Positions 34,900-44,400 of a DNA stretch of 64,000 nucleotides are shown here, piece by piece. The notes under the pieces were generated by a model. That model was given only the letters and a program-made list of their open reading frames with translations, was not told where the DNA came from and did not search any database. Within the stretch, counting starts at the first letter, position 1; the number at the start of each line of letters is the position of its first letter. The translations under genes and the position numbers were made by a program. This DNA is from CAG-390 sp964579135 (GTDB lineage Bacteria > Bacillota > Clostridia > Oscillospirales > CAG-272). The DNA lies in the NCBI GenBank assembly GCA_964579135.1, contig CAZOFD010000002.1, positions 31,728 through 95,727 of the forward strand, in the 5' to 3' direction.

Positions 34900-34928
34900 T
34901 TGACAAGTTTTGCAAGATGTTCTATAAT
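34900..34928 (+). promoter_or_regulatory. Consensus sigma-A promoter of the glcK operon
   Basis: TTGACA, 17-bp spacer, TATAAT: perfect consensus; ATG 68 bp downstream. Confidence 0.85.
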
Positions 34929-34995
34929 AAAACGAATATATTTCGGGGGCGAGGTGTGCTTTTGCCCCGCGAAAGAGAACGGGGGATATAATAAA

Positions 34996-35961
34996 ATGTT
35001 CAGAATAGGTATAGATCTCGGCGGGACGAATATCGCCGCGGGACTGGTAAACGACGAGCTGACGGGCGAAAACGTTATCGTATCGAAGCTCTCCGTGCCT
35101 ACGGGCGCCGATCGTCCGTCCGAGGAGATAGCGGCGGATATGGCGGAGCTTTGCCGCCGTCTTGTCGCTCAGGCGGGGCTTTCCGTGGACGATATTGAGA
35201 GCATCGGCGTTGCGGCGCCCGGTATTGCGGACGGCGAGAGCGGTATCGTCGAATACTCCTGCAATCTTCCTTTTGTAAAATTCGATCTTGCCGGCGCGTT
35301 AAAGGCGGAACTCGGCGCAAAGCGTGTTAAGATAGCGAACGACGCGAATGCCGCCGCACTCGGCGAGGCAAAGTTCGGTGCGGCGCGCGGTACGCGCAAT
35401 TCCGTTATGATCACGCTCGGCACCGGCGTCGGCGGCGGCATTATAATAAACGGCGAGATATACGCGGGCTTTAACGCCGCGGGCGGAGAACTCGGTCATA
35501 TAGTTATATCCGTTGACGGTGCACAGTGCGGTTGCGGCAGAAAAGGGTGCTGGGAGGCATACAGCTCCGCCACGGCACTCGTACGTATGACTGAAGAAAA
35601 GATCGAGGAATGTCGCGCGACGGGCAGGGCGACGCAGCTTGCCGATATTGCGGAGAAAAAGGGCAAAGTATCGGCGCGCACCGCGTTTGACGCTATGCGC
35701 GCGGGCGACGAAGCAGCCAAGGAAGTCGTGGATACGTACGTGCACTATCTCGGCGCGGGGCTGACGAATATAGTCAACGTCTTCCAGCCCGAGGTCATAT
35801 CCATAGGCGGCGGCGTTTCAAACGAAAAAAATTATCTGCTCGATCCGCTGATTCCGCTTATCAAAAAAGAGCAGTACGGCGGCGGTATAGTAAAAGAGAC
35901 CGAGATACGCATAGCAACTCTCGGTAACGATGCGGGAATTATCGGAGCCGCTATGCTTTGA
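34996..35961 (+). CDS. glcK: ROK-family glucokinase
   Basis: 321-aa cytosolic kinase making glucose-6-phosphate from glucose and ATP. Phosphate-1 motif IDLGGTNIAAG (residues 5-15), catalytic Asp in ANDANAAALGE, GTGVGGGII, the substrate His in GGELGH and the ROK zinc cluster CGCGRKGCWE are all intact. This pattern and length match Firmicutes GlcK rather than a ROK repressor, as no HTH is present. ATG 34996 is chosen from an open frame extending to 34855; SD gggggat about 9 bp upstream. First gene of a run of six with overlaps. Confidence 0.93.
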   Translation: MFRIGIDLGGTNIAAGLVNDELTGENVIVSKLSVPTGADRPSEEIAADMAELCRRLVAQAGLSVDDIESIGVAAPGIADGESGIVEYSCNLPFVKFDLAGALKAELGAKRVKIANDANAAALGEAKFGAARGTRNSVMITLGTGVGGGIIINGEIYAGFNAAGGELGHIVISVDGAQCGCGRKGCWEAYSSATALVRMTEEKIEECRATGRATQLADIAEKKGKVSARTAFDAMRAGDEAAKEVVDTYVHYLGAGLTNIVNVFQPEVISIGGGVSNEKNYLLDPLIPLIKKEQYGGGIVKETEIRIATLGNDAGIIGAAML

Positions 35962-36209
35962 TAAGCGGCAAGTTTCGCCTTTGCGTCGATAGGATAGAGG
36001 GCGATAAAGCGGTGTGCGTTGCAGAGGGCGGCGAGGTCGAGACCTTGCCGCTTGCGACGCTCGGGCACGTTTGCGAGGGCGACGTCGTTACGGTCGTTTT
36101 CGCGCAGGGGCAACCGGTCTCCGTTACTGCGGACGAAACGGAAAAAATACGGCGGGCGAGCACGGCACGGGAAAGGCTCGAGGATATATTCGCCCGCGAA
36201 AAGAAATGA
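35958..36209 (+). CDS. DUF3006 domain protein
   Basis: 83-aa small protein. VDRIEGDKAVCVAEGGEVETLPLA and EGDVVTVVF match the DUF3006 pattern, a small beta fold of unknown function that is common in Clostridia, often ending in a charged helix (here RRASTARERLEDIFAREKK). It starts with TTG at 35958, overlapping the glcK stop as TTGA (4 bp), which implies re-initiation by terminating ribosomes. There is no SD-supported alternative. Function unknown. Confidence 0.75.
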   Translation: MISGKFRLCVDRIEGDKAVCVAEGGEVETLPLATLGHVCEGDVVTVVFAQGQPVSVTADETEKIRRASTARERLEDIFAREKK

Positions 36210-36221
36210 TTGGAGAACGGT

Positions 36222-36959
36222 ATGCTTGAACTTTTGTTCGATTACGGTGTATACGGTGTATTAAAAAATAAGTTTTGCCTCGGCGGGACGAGCGCGACGG
36301 TGCTTTATTTCGGGCTGATATTGGTATCGATGATAGCGGGATATCTGCTCGGAAGTATAAACACGGCTATAATTGTTTCGAAAGCGAAGTTCGGCACGGA
36401 TATTAGAGAGCTCGGCAGCAAAAACGCGGGTATGACGAATATGTTTCGCGTTTTCGGTAAAAAAGGCGGACTTTTGACGCTCGCCGGCGACGCTTTGAAA
36501 ACGTTTTGCGCAGTTGCCGTCGGGCAGCTTTTGCTCGGATACGTTTTGGGCGGCGCATATTGGGCGGGGCTTTGCTGCGTTCTCGGTCACGTTTTTCCGA
36601 TCTTTTACCGCTTTAAGGGCGGCAAAGGAGTTCTTGTGACGGCGGTAATGCTGCTGTTTGCCGATCCGCTCGTTTTCGTTATCGAATTTTTCGTGTTTGC
36701 GGTGATACTGATAGGTACAAAGATGGTTTCGCTGGCTTCCGTTATGTCCGCGATGCTGTTGCCGCTTATGATAAATTCCGTTTACGCGATATTGTACGGT
36801 GAGGGCAACGGAATGGCGGCGGGGATGAAGATACCGATATCCGTCGTTATAATGCTGCTCGTCATTTTTATGCACAGGTCCAATATAAAGCGAATACGCG
36901 ATGGCAAAGAGTCGAAAATAACCTTGCCGTGGGAAAAGAAGAAAAAGAAAGATGAATAA
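36222..36959 (+). CDS. plsY: Glycerol-3-phosphate acyltransferase PlsY
   Basis: 245-aa membrane acyltransferase that moves acyl from acyl-phosphate to glycerol-3-phosphate, the first step of phospholipid synthesis. Motif 1 is GSINTA(I) with GSKNAGMTN (canonical GSGNxGATN), motif 2 GDALK, motif 3 GHVFPIFYRFKGGKG. Seven hydrophobic segments are seen. It is longer than typical PlsY (about 200 aa) owing to an N-terminal extension of about 30 residues before TM1 and a basic C-terminal tail. ATG 36222 (ggag at 6-bp spacing) is preferred over TTG 36210. The end overlaps the next gene by 8 bp. Confidence 0.92.
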   Translation: MLELLFDYGVYGVLKNKFCLGGTSATVLYFGLILVSMIAGYLLGSINTAIIVSKAKFGTDIRELGSKNAGMTNMFRVFGKKGGLLTLAGDALKTFCAVAVGQLLLGYVLGGAYWAGLCCVLGHVFPIFYRFKGGKGVLVTAVMLLFADPLVFVIEFFVFAVILIGTKMVSLASVMSAMLLPLMINSVYAILYGEGNGMAAGMKIPISVVIMLLVIFMHRSNIKRIRDGKESKITLPWEKKKKKDE

Positions 36960-38163
36960 CGAGATCAGCGGCGTGCGCAAAGACGAAGGAATACGCCGAT
37001 TTGCCGCGCTTGTCGAAGCGAGCTTTAACGCGGGCGTGCTTAAAAAGTGCGTTATGTCCGTCCCCGCGAACGGGGCGATCGTTAAGCGGACTCTCGAGCC
37101 GATGCGTCTCGGCGGCGAAACGGCGGTTCGCGTCGTAACCCGTATGCGCGACGGAAAAGAGATACAAAAAAACCGTTCCGATATCGTCGGCGCGGCGGAA
37201 GAACTTTTCGGGACTTTTTCGCGCGGCAATCTTATAACTACCGTCGGAGAGGCGGAATATCGCAGGTCGAAATCCGGCAATTTTGCGATAATAGGCGAAG
37301 AAAAGCTCGCCTCGCGCTTGTCGCGCGGTGTGAGCGAGAGCGATAAGGTGAGCGTTTCCGGCAACGACAGGGCGAAAAAGCGCATACTTACGGGGCGAGA
37401 GCCTTTTTTGATCGAACTCGGCGTATCCGCGGACGACGGTCGTATCTATGATAAAAAACAGGCGAAATTCAGGCAGATATGCCGCTTTCTCGAGTACGTG
37501 CGAGATGCGGAGACGCACTTGCCTCACGACGAGATATTTATCTGTGACCTTTGCTGCGGAAAAAGCTATTTGTCATTTGCGGTATATCATTATTTTGCGA
37601 TTGTAAAAGGGATGCGCGTAAAAATGACGTGCGTCGACCTGAAACCCGACGTCGTGGCTTTTTGCTCCGCGGCGGCGAAGAGGCTCGGATTCGACGGTCT
37701 TGAGTTTATTTGCGGGGACGTGCTCGCGTACGTGCCCGAGCGAACTCCGGATATAGTGGTCTCGCTCCATGCCTGCGATACGGCAACGGATATAGTTATC
37801 GGTCGCGCAGCCGAATGGCGAGTGCCCGTTTTGCTGTCGACCCCGTGCTGTCAGCATGAGCTGGCGGGCAAGATCGATTGTCCCGCGCTTGAATTCGCAA
37901 CGCGCGACCCGCTTATGCGGCGCAAGCTGTGCGATGCGCTTACGGATTCGCTTCGTATCGCGTATTTGCGCTCTCGCGGTTATGCCGTCGACGCCTCGGA
38001 ACTCGTCGACCCCGACGATACGCCGAAAAACGTGCTTTTGAGGGCGGTGATACGCAAGGGATTCGATCCTCGGTCGCGCGAGGCGATCGAGGCGCGGAAA
38101 AAGTACGACGAAAGCGTTGCGTTTCTTTTAAACGGAGGGCAGCTTTTTATAGGGAGTATTTGA
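36952..38163 (+). CDS. SAM-dependent methyltransferase (Methyltransf_32-like)
   Basis: 403-aa protein. About 185 N-terminal residues of uncertain fold precede a class I methyltransferase domain: motif I is FICDLCCGKSYLSFAVYHY (about residues 191-209), the acidic motif II VDLKPD, then ISLHACDTATD-like VVSLHACDTATD and STPCCQHEL. The HACDTAT...PCCQHEL combination is that of the Methyltransf_32 family (METTL25-like). The substrate is unknown; RNA is a reasonable guess. ATG at 36952 overlaps plsY by 8 bp; its stop overlaps the next start as TGATG. Confidence 0.8.
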   Translation: MNNEISGVRKDEGIRRFAALVEASFNAGVLKKCVMSVPANGAIVKRTLEPMRLGGETAVRVVTRMRDGKEIQKNRSDIVGAAEELFGTFSRGNLITTVGEAEYRRSKSGNFAIIGEEKLASRLSRGVSESDKVSVSGNDRAKKRILTGREPFLIELGVSADDGRIYDKKQAKFRQICRFLEYVRDAETHLPHDEIFICDLCCGKSYLSFAVYHYFAIVKGMRVKMTCVDLKPDVVAFCSAAAKRLGFDGLEFICGDVLAYVPERTPDIVVSLHACDTATDIVIGRAAEWRVPVLLSTPCCQHELAGKIDCPALEFATRDPLMRRKLCDALTDSLRIAYLRSRGYAVDASELVDPDDTPKNVLLRAVIRKGFDPRSREAIEARKKYDESVAFLLNGGQLFIGSI

Positions 38164-39323
38164 TGAAGATCCACACCGTCAGAAAATATCTTGCTTCGCT
38201 TCCCGCGGAGCCCGGCGTCGGTATGGCGCTGCGCGTCCGCAAGATCTTCGAGGCGGCGTGTGCGCTTTGCCGCGAGGACTATTCGTTTCCGAGATCGTCT
38301 GTCGTAACTGCGGTCGGCAAAGACGCGGAGTATTCCGTTTCGATCCCCGCGCTTGCTTTGACCGCACCGAACGGCACGACTTCCGCGCTTATAATTATAG
38401 ACCGCGTTTTCGACCCCGTCCTCGGACTGAAGATCGACGGCGAGACCGTGCGCGAGGACAAAATATCCCGCGCGTTCGGCGACGTTCGATGCGTGTGCGC
38501 CGCAGACGACGCGTTTGTCGGCGCGACTGCGTTTGAGGTGAGCGTTGCCGCCGTTCTGCTCGTTTGTGCAAGGGAGAGGGCGGACAAACTTTTCTTTTGC
38601 TTTCGCGAAAACGTTGCCGCGGAGTTTGCACTTATAATTCCGCAATCGGCGATATTGCTTCTCGGTGCGTCAAATGCGGATGATATGGCGCTCTTTTCCG
38701 CGCTTATGCGCCGAGGCGTGCGCGAGGTCGTCTCCGCGCCGCAATCCGCGGAGATCTACCGTACCCTGACGGGACTTTGCGCCGAGGTCAATTGCAGGCT
38801 CGATACCGTCGTAAGGAGCGAAATAAACGTCGAGGAGCGCGGCTTTTCGGGCATCTCGTTTTCTTATCGCGGCATATCGGCGTTTGCTCCCGTGCATTTT
38901 GACTTTATGCTTCCCGCAGCGGTCGCGGGCATCGAATGTTGTCGCGCGGCAGGCGGCCTTGGCGAGCTTATCGACGGGGAGCGTGAGAAGCGGGCGATAG
39001 CCGACCTTTCGCCCTCGGGGCGTGCGGACGTGATATCTTATTCGCCTCTCGTTATACGTCTCTCGGCGCGCGGCGGTCGCGCCGAAGCGTGCGAGGTGCG
39101 TGAGATCTGCGAATTCGTTGCCGCGCGCGGGGCGTCCGCCGAGATTTTTTTGCAGCCGGACGTTGTGCTTGACGGTGAGCTTGACGCCGACGTGAGGATC
39201 CCGTCCGAGAATTTCGGCGAATTGGTCTCACTTTCGGGAACCGATGCCGCCGTTGTCATCGGATCACCCGAGTTTACGCGGGCGGCTTCGGCGGCGCTGG
39301 AAAGGAAATATAACAGGATATGA
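38163..39323 (+). CDS. Unrecognised 386-aa soluble protein in the glcK-plsY operon
   Basis: I do not recognise the family. The protein is soluble and alpha/beta in pattern, rich in Ala, Val and Glu. It shows hydrophobic strands (SALIIIDRVF, VSVAAVLLVC, FALIIPQSAILLLG, VISYSPLVIRLS, DAAVVIGSPEF) and acidic loops (CAADDAFVGA). The general order is faintly like an M42-type aminopeptidase, but metal ligands cannot be matched, so I make no functional call. The start ATG overlaps the methyltransferase stop (TGATG) and its own stop overlaps the next start (ATGA). It is thus a genuine coupled gene. The longer in-frame start at 37929 lies inside the methyltransferase gene and is rejected. Confidence 0.7.
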   Translation: MKIHTVRKYLASLPAEPGVGMALRVRKIFEAACALCREDYSFPRSSVVTAVGKDAEYSVSIPALALTAPNGTTSALIIIDRVFDPVLGLKIDGETVREDKISRAFGDVRCVCAADDAFVGATAFEVSVAAVLLVCARERADKLFFCFRENVAAEFALIIPQSAILLLGASNADDMALFSALMRRGVREVVSAPQSAEIYRTLTGLCAEVNCRLDTVVRSEINVEERGFSGISFSYRGISAFAPVHFDFMLPAAVAGIECCRAAGGLGELIDGEREKRAIADLSPSGRADVISYSPLVIRLSARGGRAEACEVREICEFVAARGASAEIFLQPDVVLDGELDADVRIPSENFGELVSLSGTDAAVVIGSPEFTRAASAALERKYNRI

Positions 39324-40177
39324 AAAATGAACGCTTGGTGAGGACTTGCCAAACGCTCGGCAAGGCTTTGGCGAAGATAAAAAGCAAGGTCGCCTCTTTT
39401 GCGCGAAAGAGCGCAAAAGTCGCTGCAAGGTGCTTTTCGTTTATGAAAAGCCACAAAAGATTTTCGCTGCCGGTGCTTGCGGCTGCCGTTCTCCTTGTGG
39501 TAATGCTGTCCGTATATACGATATACTGCATAAAAAATCCGGTGGTCGCCGAATATGACGGCAACGTGGCGGTCATAGTTTACAAGGGCAAAACGCTTTA
39601 TGCCGTGGACGGAGACGACTGGTATTCTTTTGAATTCGGAGAATATCTCGGTCGGGTGAGCGACAGGCTGTACGGTGCGAATTTTTATAAAGTAAAAAAC
39701 GATCTTTCCGGCTCGTATTATGCGGTGGCAAACGGCACAAGGCGCATTCTGTATACCGAAAGCGGCGAACTTACTGACGGAACGGATACGTCGTATTCGA
39801 ACGTATCTCGCATAGTGGTCGACGGATACAGACTTTCCGTGGAGGGTACCGAAGCGTCGGTGCTTGCGGCGATATTCGGAGACGATGATGCCGATCGCGT
39901 TGCGTTTTTTCCGAACGGCGAAAAAAGCGATGACGAAACGTCTTCGGTTTGCATTGTGGGCGCCTGCTACGGCGGCTCTGCCGTGATGTCGGGCACGCTC
40001 GGACGCGTTTTTCGCACGAACGAGAGCCTTAAATACTATTTCGTCGAAGAAATCGAATATCAAAAGGCTCTTGAAGCGCTCGGCGGAGAAGAGTACGCGA
40101 AAAGCAAAAAGCTCGTGCTCGAAGCTATCGAGATCGAATCTTATTCCGCAATAAAGATCTTGCGAAAGCTTTATTGA
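39320..40177 (+). CDS. Unrecognised single-TM protein with an extracellular domain
   Basis: 285 aa. A very basic cytosolic N-terminus (about 45 residues) leads to one TM helix (LPVLAAAVLLVVMLSVYTIYC, about 50-70). An extracytoplasmic region of about 210 residues follows, with a strand-rich pattern (EYDGNVAVIVYKGKTLYAVDGDDWYSF near 78-105) and a helical C-terminus. No known family recognised. Start overlaps the upstream stop as ATGA, so it is coupled to the gene at 38163. It closes the glcK run; a terminator follows at 40343. Confidence 0.7.
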   Translation: MKNERLVRTCQTLGKALAKIKSKVASFARKSAKVAARCFSFMKSHKRFSLPVLAAAVLLVVMLSVYTIYCIKNPVVAEYDGNVAVIVYKGKTLYAVDGDDWYSFEFGEYLGRVSDRLYGANFYKVKNDLSGSYYAVANGTRRILYTESGELTDGTDTSYSNVSRIVVDGYRLSVEGTEASVLAAIFGDDDADRVAFFPNGEKSDDETSSVCIVGACYGGSAVMSGTLGRVFRTNESLKYYFVEEIEYQKALEALGGEEYAKSKKLVLEAIEIESYSAIKILRKLY

Positions 40178-40342
40178 GCGCTTTTTGCCGTGCCACTCGG
40201 AATGCGCTGGGCTTCGCGGGTGCGCCGAACGGTAGTAAAAGATCGGCAAGGTTTCGGCGAAAACGCAAGCAAACGCCGCTTAGGCGTTTATCGGGCGGCT
40301 TGCGTTGCGGCGAGCGGCGGGCGCTGCCGATTTGCTTATTTT

Positions 40343-40376
40343 TATCCGAGTGTGTTTTGCACGCTCGGATATTTTT
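40343..40376 (+). terminator. Terminator of the glcK operon
   Basis: 12-bp stem with one G-T pair (tatccgagtgtg / cacgctcggata), loop ttttg, five T. A further hairpin (aaagcggacga / tcgtccgcttt, about 40408-40452) follows. Confidence 0.75.
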
Positions 40377-40452
40377 GTTTTCGTCCGAGTTCTTGCGGAG
40401 GAGAGAAAAAGCGGACGAGAGGCTTGTTTTTGCTTGCCGTCGTCCGCTTTAC

Positions 40453-41042
40453 AATGTGAATTTTGCCGTATCAACGATACGGAATATCTGCCGAATTCGG
40501 GCAAGAGAGCCGGACGCCGTCGGCGAAAAAACGAGCTCGCGACAGTGCTATGATAAAACAAAACAAAAAAGTGAAAAAATGTAAATAAAGGGCGCTTAAA
40601 GGAACGGAAAGCAAAAATAACGGGATTTTTCTGATCGAAAAAAAATTAATTTATAAAATTTGTTAAAAATGCACATACATCGTGAAAGAGTGCCGATAAG
40701 AGGTCGGCGGTGGACAAAAAAGGCATCAAAGCAACGTTGCACGCGCAACGAATGTCGAAAAAGCGCGTAAATATAAATTACTCACGAGTTCGGCGGCTAA
40801 ATCGTATGTGAAAGTTGCCACAAACAAGGGCAGAGAAAAGGTTCGAATTACGCCTCGCCGCTACCTGCAAATCCGTCTTTGGTAAAAGAAAGTTACCGCA
40901 CCGCATAAAAAATGCACAAATTGACGAAAATGACGACGACGCGCTCGGCGCCCGAAGGACAGGGGGCAAACAAACGAAAATGCCGCTTTGCGCCCGAGAC
41001 AAACTCTGTGACGGGGAGTAAAAATGCGGCAGTTTTTTTCTG
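40453..41042. other. AT-rich intergenic region upstream of the carbohydrate operon
   Basis: No gene recognised in this roughly 590-bp stretch. It is AT-rich around 40620-40680. The 10-mer aaaaatgcac occurs three times, at 40665, 40908 and 41081. An inverted repeat (tgccgc, about 40980; gcggca, about 41025) precedes a T-run just before the operon promoter and could be a terminator or operator. Confidence 0.4.
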
Positions 41043-41071
41043 TTGACAGTTTTTTTAAATTGTGATATTAT
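41043..41071 (+). promoter_or_regulatory. Sigma-A promoter of the carbohydrate uptake operon
   Basis: TTGACA, 17-bp spacer, TATTAT. The first start codon is 335 bp downstream, leaving a long leader. Confidence 0.8.
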
Positions 41072-41077
41072 TTATTT

Positions 41078-41405
41078 GTAAAAAATGCACCATTCTGCAG
41101 TCAAATGCCCGTGTCGACGCTTTTGCGGCGTTCGGCGCGGGCTGTGTCGCCCCTAAGACGGCAGGCGCGAGGTGAAAAGAGCGATATCGTTCTTTTTCCC
41201 ACTTGTCGTACGATTAACGAGCGGGCGGCAAAGACCGCACGGCGTGCGCGGGAGCCTTTTGTCCGTGCCGCGTCGGCTCGTCATTGCAGATGGTCGGGGC
41301 TCGCTGCGCCCGGCGGCTCCCGATCGAGGTATTTGACTTGTGCTCCCTCGGGAGCGGGCGAAAAACGATCGCGGGCTTTGCCCCGCAGCCAAACAGGAGG
41401 AAGAA
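41078..41405 (+). promoter_or_regulatory. Long 5' leader of the carbohydrate operon
   Basis: About 325 nt, GC-rich, with several possible hairpins (for example gctccctcgggagc near 41341-41354, and gcgggctttgccccgc near 41372-41387). It has no SD-supported frame of its own except the operon SD (aggagg, 41396). I recognise no known riboswitch. Confidence 0.4.
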
Positions 41406-44400
41406 ATGGCAACAAAATTCACAAGACGAGTTGCGCTTTTGCTTTCGGTGCTCATTTTGATGAGCAGTTTTGGCGTTACCGCTGCGGCAGCCGACGGCTC
41501 CGTTACCGGTAACGGCAAGACCTCCCTCACCACGGAGGCGATACAAAACGCAAAAGATCTTCTCGAGACCCCGTCTTACGACGACTATCTCAAGGGGTAT
41601 ACGGACGCAAACGGCAATTTGCCCTATGCGAGCGAGAGCGTGACCGTTAAAGGTACGGATTACGACGCGCAAAACTCCACCGCTACCATCGAAAAGGTCA
41701 CGTTTGACGGTATCGAAGCGGCTAACACCGGAGATTCCGGCGTTATCACTTACAAGGTCAACGTTCCCGCGAGCGGTATGTACTCAATCAAAGTGAAGTA
41801 TTGGCCGACCGAGGGCAAGGCTGCTTCCATACAAAGGATCTTTAAGATAAACGGCGAGGTACCTTTCTCGGAAGCGTATTATATAACCCTTACGAAAGTT
41901 TGGTCGGCGATATACGACGCCGCGGATAAGAACACGGTATCGAGCGCGGTCGATTCGTCGCTTGCCGACAGATTCTTTAAGACCGACGATTCGTGGAAGA
42001 GCAGCGGCAAACTCGGCAACGAGATCCGCCCCTCGATCGTTCAAACGCCCGAATGGCGCGAATACAGCCTTAAGGACGTCGACGGCTTTTACAAGGATAA
42101 TTTCGTTTTCTATTTTGAAAAGGGTGAGAACTCCATATCTTTCGAGGGCGTGAGCCAATCGATGGCGATAGGGTCCGTTACTCTTTGCCCGCTTGAAAAC
42201 ATTTCTTCCTATAATGATTATAAAGCAAAATACGAAGGCGTCGCCTCCGGCAAGGACAAGATATATATCGAGGGCGAGCTGACATACCGCACCTCCGCCA
42301 ACACGATATATCCCGTAGAGGATCGTTCGTCGGCGGCTACGAGCCCCTCCGACCCCTCCCGCACTCTGCTTAACACCATAGGCGGCGAAAAGTGGCAGAC
42401 CTCGGGTCAGTGGATCAGCTATCAGTTCACGGTCGGCACGAGCGGTATGTACAGTATCGTTCCGCGTTTCAGGCAAAACATAAACGACGGTATTTATTCT
42501 TCCCGTACGCTTTCGATATACAGCGGCAGCGGAGTTAACCCCGGCGATCTCGGATATTACAACGGTATCCCGTTCGACGAGGCGCGCGAGCTCAGATTCG
42601 ACTACGATTCCGGCTGGCAAACGAAGCCGTTGCAGTACGCGGTCCTTACGACCAATGCGAAAGGCGAAACGGTAAAGGAAGCCGTTGACGTTGAATTCTA
42701 TTTCGAAGCCGGCGTCGTTTATACGATAGAGTTCGAGGTATCTCTCGGTACCCTCGGCAATATCGTTCGCGACGTTCAGGCCTCGCTTGACGTCATCAAC
42801 GATTGCTACCTTAATATAATGAAGCTCACGGGCTCCAACCCCGACGAGTATCGCGACTATAAGTTTATGACCGTAATGCCCGAGACCATCATCAAGCTCG
42901 CGCAGCAGTCTGCGGAACTTGCGAGAATCGCCTCCGAGCTCGACGCTCTTTCGGGCGGCTCCAGCCCCAACGTGGCAACGCTTGAAAAAATATCCAATCT
43001 TCTTAAAAAGATGTCCTCTAACGAAGACGAGATAGCGAAGAACCTCGAACAGCTCAAGAGTAACATCGGTTCTCTCGGTACTTGGGTCTCGGACGCAAAG
43101 GTGCAGCCCCTCCAATTCGACTATATAGTTATCCAAGGCGCAGAGGAAAAAGCTCCAAAAGCAAACGCCGGCTTCTTCCGTTCGCTCTGGCACGAGCTCG
43201 TAAGCTTCTATTACAGCTTCGTTCGCGACTATAACAATATGGGTGCAAGCGAAGAGAGCGGCGCGGACGCCGTTAAGGGTTCGGCTGAGGTATGGCTCAA
43301 CGCAGGTACTTACGGCAGAGACCAAACTCAGGTCATAAGGAATCTCGTAAACAACAAGTTTACGCCCTCGTCCGGCATCAGCGTGGATCTTAAGCTCGTT
43401 ACGGCGGGCACGCTTCTCCCCTCGATACTCGCGGATAAGGGTCCCGACGTTTACATAGGACTTTCGGACGGCGACGTTATCAACTACGCGATACGCGGCG
43501 CTCTGAAGAATATCGAAACGTTTGACGGCTTCGATAAAGTGACGAGCGAGAACTTTAACGACGCGGCGATGTTCGTCCTTAAGATCGACGATGCGGACGG
43601 AGTTAACCACTGCTACGGTTTGCCCGAGACCCAGTCGTTCCCGATGATGTTTATCCGTACCGATATTCTTTCGAGCCTCGGAATAACCACTCTCGACACG
43701 TGGGACGACCTGCTTCAGGCGGCTACGGTGCTCAGCGAGAACAATATGCAGATCGGTCTTTCGACCGACTATAAGATCTTCCTTTACCAAATGGGCGGCG
43801 AACTTTTTGCCGACGGAGGAATGAGGATTAACCTCGACTCGAACCTTGCGCTCGACTCGTTTGAGACGATGTGCGATATGTTTACCGACTATTCGTTCCC
43901 ATACAAATACGATTTCGCAAACCGATTCAGAACAGGTGAGATGCCGATAGGTATCGCATCCTATCACTCCACCTACAATCAGCTCATCGTCTTCGCGACC
44001 GAGCTTCGCGGTGTGTGGGAGTTCGTTCCCCTGCCCGGATTCAAAACCGTTGACGAAGATGGCAACACCGTTATCAACAATCAGTCGGTCTCGACCGTTA
44101 CGGCAGTCGTTATGGTAAGCGAGTGCGAGGACGAGAACTCGGCTTGGGAATTTATGAAATGGTACAGCGGCGCCGAGTGCCAAGTAGACTATGCCGACGA
44201 GATGGTTGCTATCCTCGGCGACTCCGCAAAGCACGGTACCGCTAACAGAAACGCTCTCGAATCGATGCCTTGGACTCGCGAAGAATATCGCAAGCTGAGC
44301 GCACAGTTCGAGAACCTCGCGTCCATCCCCAACTACCCCGGCGCATACATCATCGGCCGTTATACGAACTTCGCTTTCCTTGCCGCTTACAACGACGGAG

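Noticed and set aside
40839..40870. tRNA T-arm-like ggttcgaatta
   Set aside because: No matching acceptor, D or anticodon stems around it; no tRNA can be folded.
41078..41405. Known riboswitch in the operon leader
   Set aside because: I could not match any aptamer core I know; left as an unexplained leader.
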